From positions 1 to 62,654 of the forward strand of contig CAKRWT010000012.1 in the NCBI GenBank assembly GCA_934418125.1: a DNA stretch of 62,654 nucleotides. The letters are read 5' to 3'. Each line of letters starts with the position of its first letter. Within the stretch, counting starts at the first letter, position 1. The notes beneath the pieces were generated by a model. It searched no databases. It saw only the letters and a list, made by a program, of their open reading frames with translations, and was not told the origin of the DNA. Positions 62,323 through 62,654 of this stretch are shown in pieces. A program made the translations under genes and the position numbers. The DNA comes from an uncultured Lachnospiraceae bacterium (lineage in GTDB: Bacteria; Bacillota; Clostridia; Lachnospirales; Lachnospiraceae).

Positions 62323-62355
62323 AAAATCACGAGGCAGATAATACATCTGCCTCGT
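62323..62355 (-). terminator. Strong hairpin, probable terminator of the right-hand gene
   Basis: ACGAGGCAGA and TCTGCCTCGT form a perfect 10-bp stem with a 7-nt loop; the minus strand continues GATTTTATT. It probably ends the transcript of the partial gene at the window edge, about 180 nt downstream of its stop. The bases between 62356 and 62537 show nothing else. Confidence 0.75.
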
Positions 62356-62537
62356 ATCAAATTAGAAATAAAATATTTTCGATTGGCATATCAGAGATAG
62401 TTTGTCTATTTAAACATCTTTTATTTGAAATGTTTATTGACACATCCTCTGCATTTGTTAGGTCTTTAAAAATCGAAAGACTCATTCTTCTCTATATTTT
62501 CTGAGGTCTATTTAAGTAGCTCAATTATTATTGCTTG

Positions 62538-62654
62538 TTAATTTATTGTAAATTTATTTACAATATCAAAAAGTCGTTTTGCAATTGTTTGATTCTGTGT
62601 TACCTGATGCTGAATTGTATCAGAAACATCAGAGAGTTTTTCGCTTTTTTCTAC
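62538..62654 (-). CDS. C-terminal end of a gene cut by the window edge
   Basis: The last 38 codons before TAA encode a hydrophilic, helix-prone end: EKSEKLSDVSDTIQHQVTQN then TIAKRLFDIVNKFTIN. The pattern of S, D, T, Q and hydrophobic residues resembles the end of a chemoreceptor or another coiled-coil protein. The rest lies outside the window, so identity stays open. Confidence 0.5.
   Translation of the reverse strand, partial: VEKSEKLSDVSDTIQHQVTQNQTIAKRLFDIVNKFTIN

Overview
The window looks like chromosomal DNA of a spore-forming, anaerobic Firmicute, most likely a Lachnospiraceae-type Clostridium relative. The reasons are the sporulation genes (sigK without a pro-sequence, gpr, spoIIP), a threonyl-tRNA synthetase under a T-box, a clostridial-type PurA, oxygen-independent HemW, DUF1540 and SEC-C proteins, and moderate GC with strong AGGAGG-type ribosome binding sites. 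Nearly all genes lie on the minus strand. This assignment rests on protein recognition by eye; no database was searched.

Layout: 0-1.3 kb, a truncated XRE regulator, a membrane ferredoxin and a 28-bp triple repeat. 1.4-9.4 kb, housekeeping genes (rlmD, acetyltransferase, SseB-like, tRNA-Pro, GGDEF-EAL, thioesterase, pepD) and infC-rpmI-rplT, with an AUU-started infC and an attenuating leader. 9.4-15.8 kb, a lipoprotein, a DUF1540 protein, a GT-C membrane enzyme and thrS with T-box, repeats and a co-transcribed small membrane protein. 16-24.6 kb, GH2 mannosidase, a striking array of hairpin repeats, tcdA, a HAD phosphatase, a LysR regulator and purA. 24.8-33.1 kb, chemoreceptor, YitT protein, metal P-type ATPase with ArsR regulator, PilB and an acyltransferase. 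33.2-38.7 kb, an A/T-rich potassium block (ktrB-ktrA-kdpD-kdpE) bracketed by a 19-bp direct repeat, one copy of which is the dprA 3' end. 38.7-50 kb, dprA, comM, pilT, an HD-domain protein, sigK, hemW, lepA, spoIIP, gpr. 50-54 kb, rpsT, a TPM protein, a zinc-ribbon protein and a PurF-like protein lacking the catalytic cysteine. 54-61 kb, the sulfur operon. 61-62.6 kb, a small membrane protein, a decayed transposase and the end of an unidentified gene.

The most notable system is the sulfur operon at 54.0-60.9 kb. An ABC importer of the sulfonate/nitrate/taurine type, two cysteine synthase paralogues (one divergent), a Xi-class glutathione-transferase-like protein and a GNAT acetyltransferase are packed head to tail. 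Ahead of them is a leader of about 200 nt containing a 25-codon ORF with five consecutive cysteine codons, an excellent ribosome binding site, a factor-independent terminator and arms that can form a competing antiterminator. This reads as ribosome-mediated cysteine attenuation, where Firmicutes usually use a T-box or repressor. The predicted job is import and breakdown of an organic sulfur compound when charged tRNA-Cys is short.

Other regulatory logic is visible. The L20-type leader controls infC-rpmI-rplT, a threonine T-box controls thrS, KdpDE probably controls the adjacent Ktr potassium channel, and an ArsR protein accompanies the metal ATPase. Two repeat arrays (37 bp near thrS, 51 bp near tcdA), a 48-bp degenerate array and an over-represented 10-mer (GTTTACATAA) are not explained by the genes.
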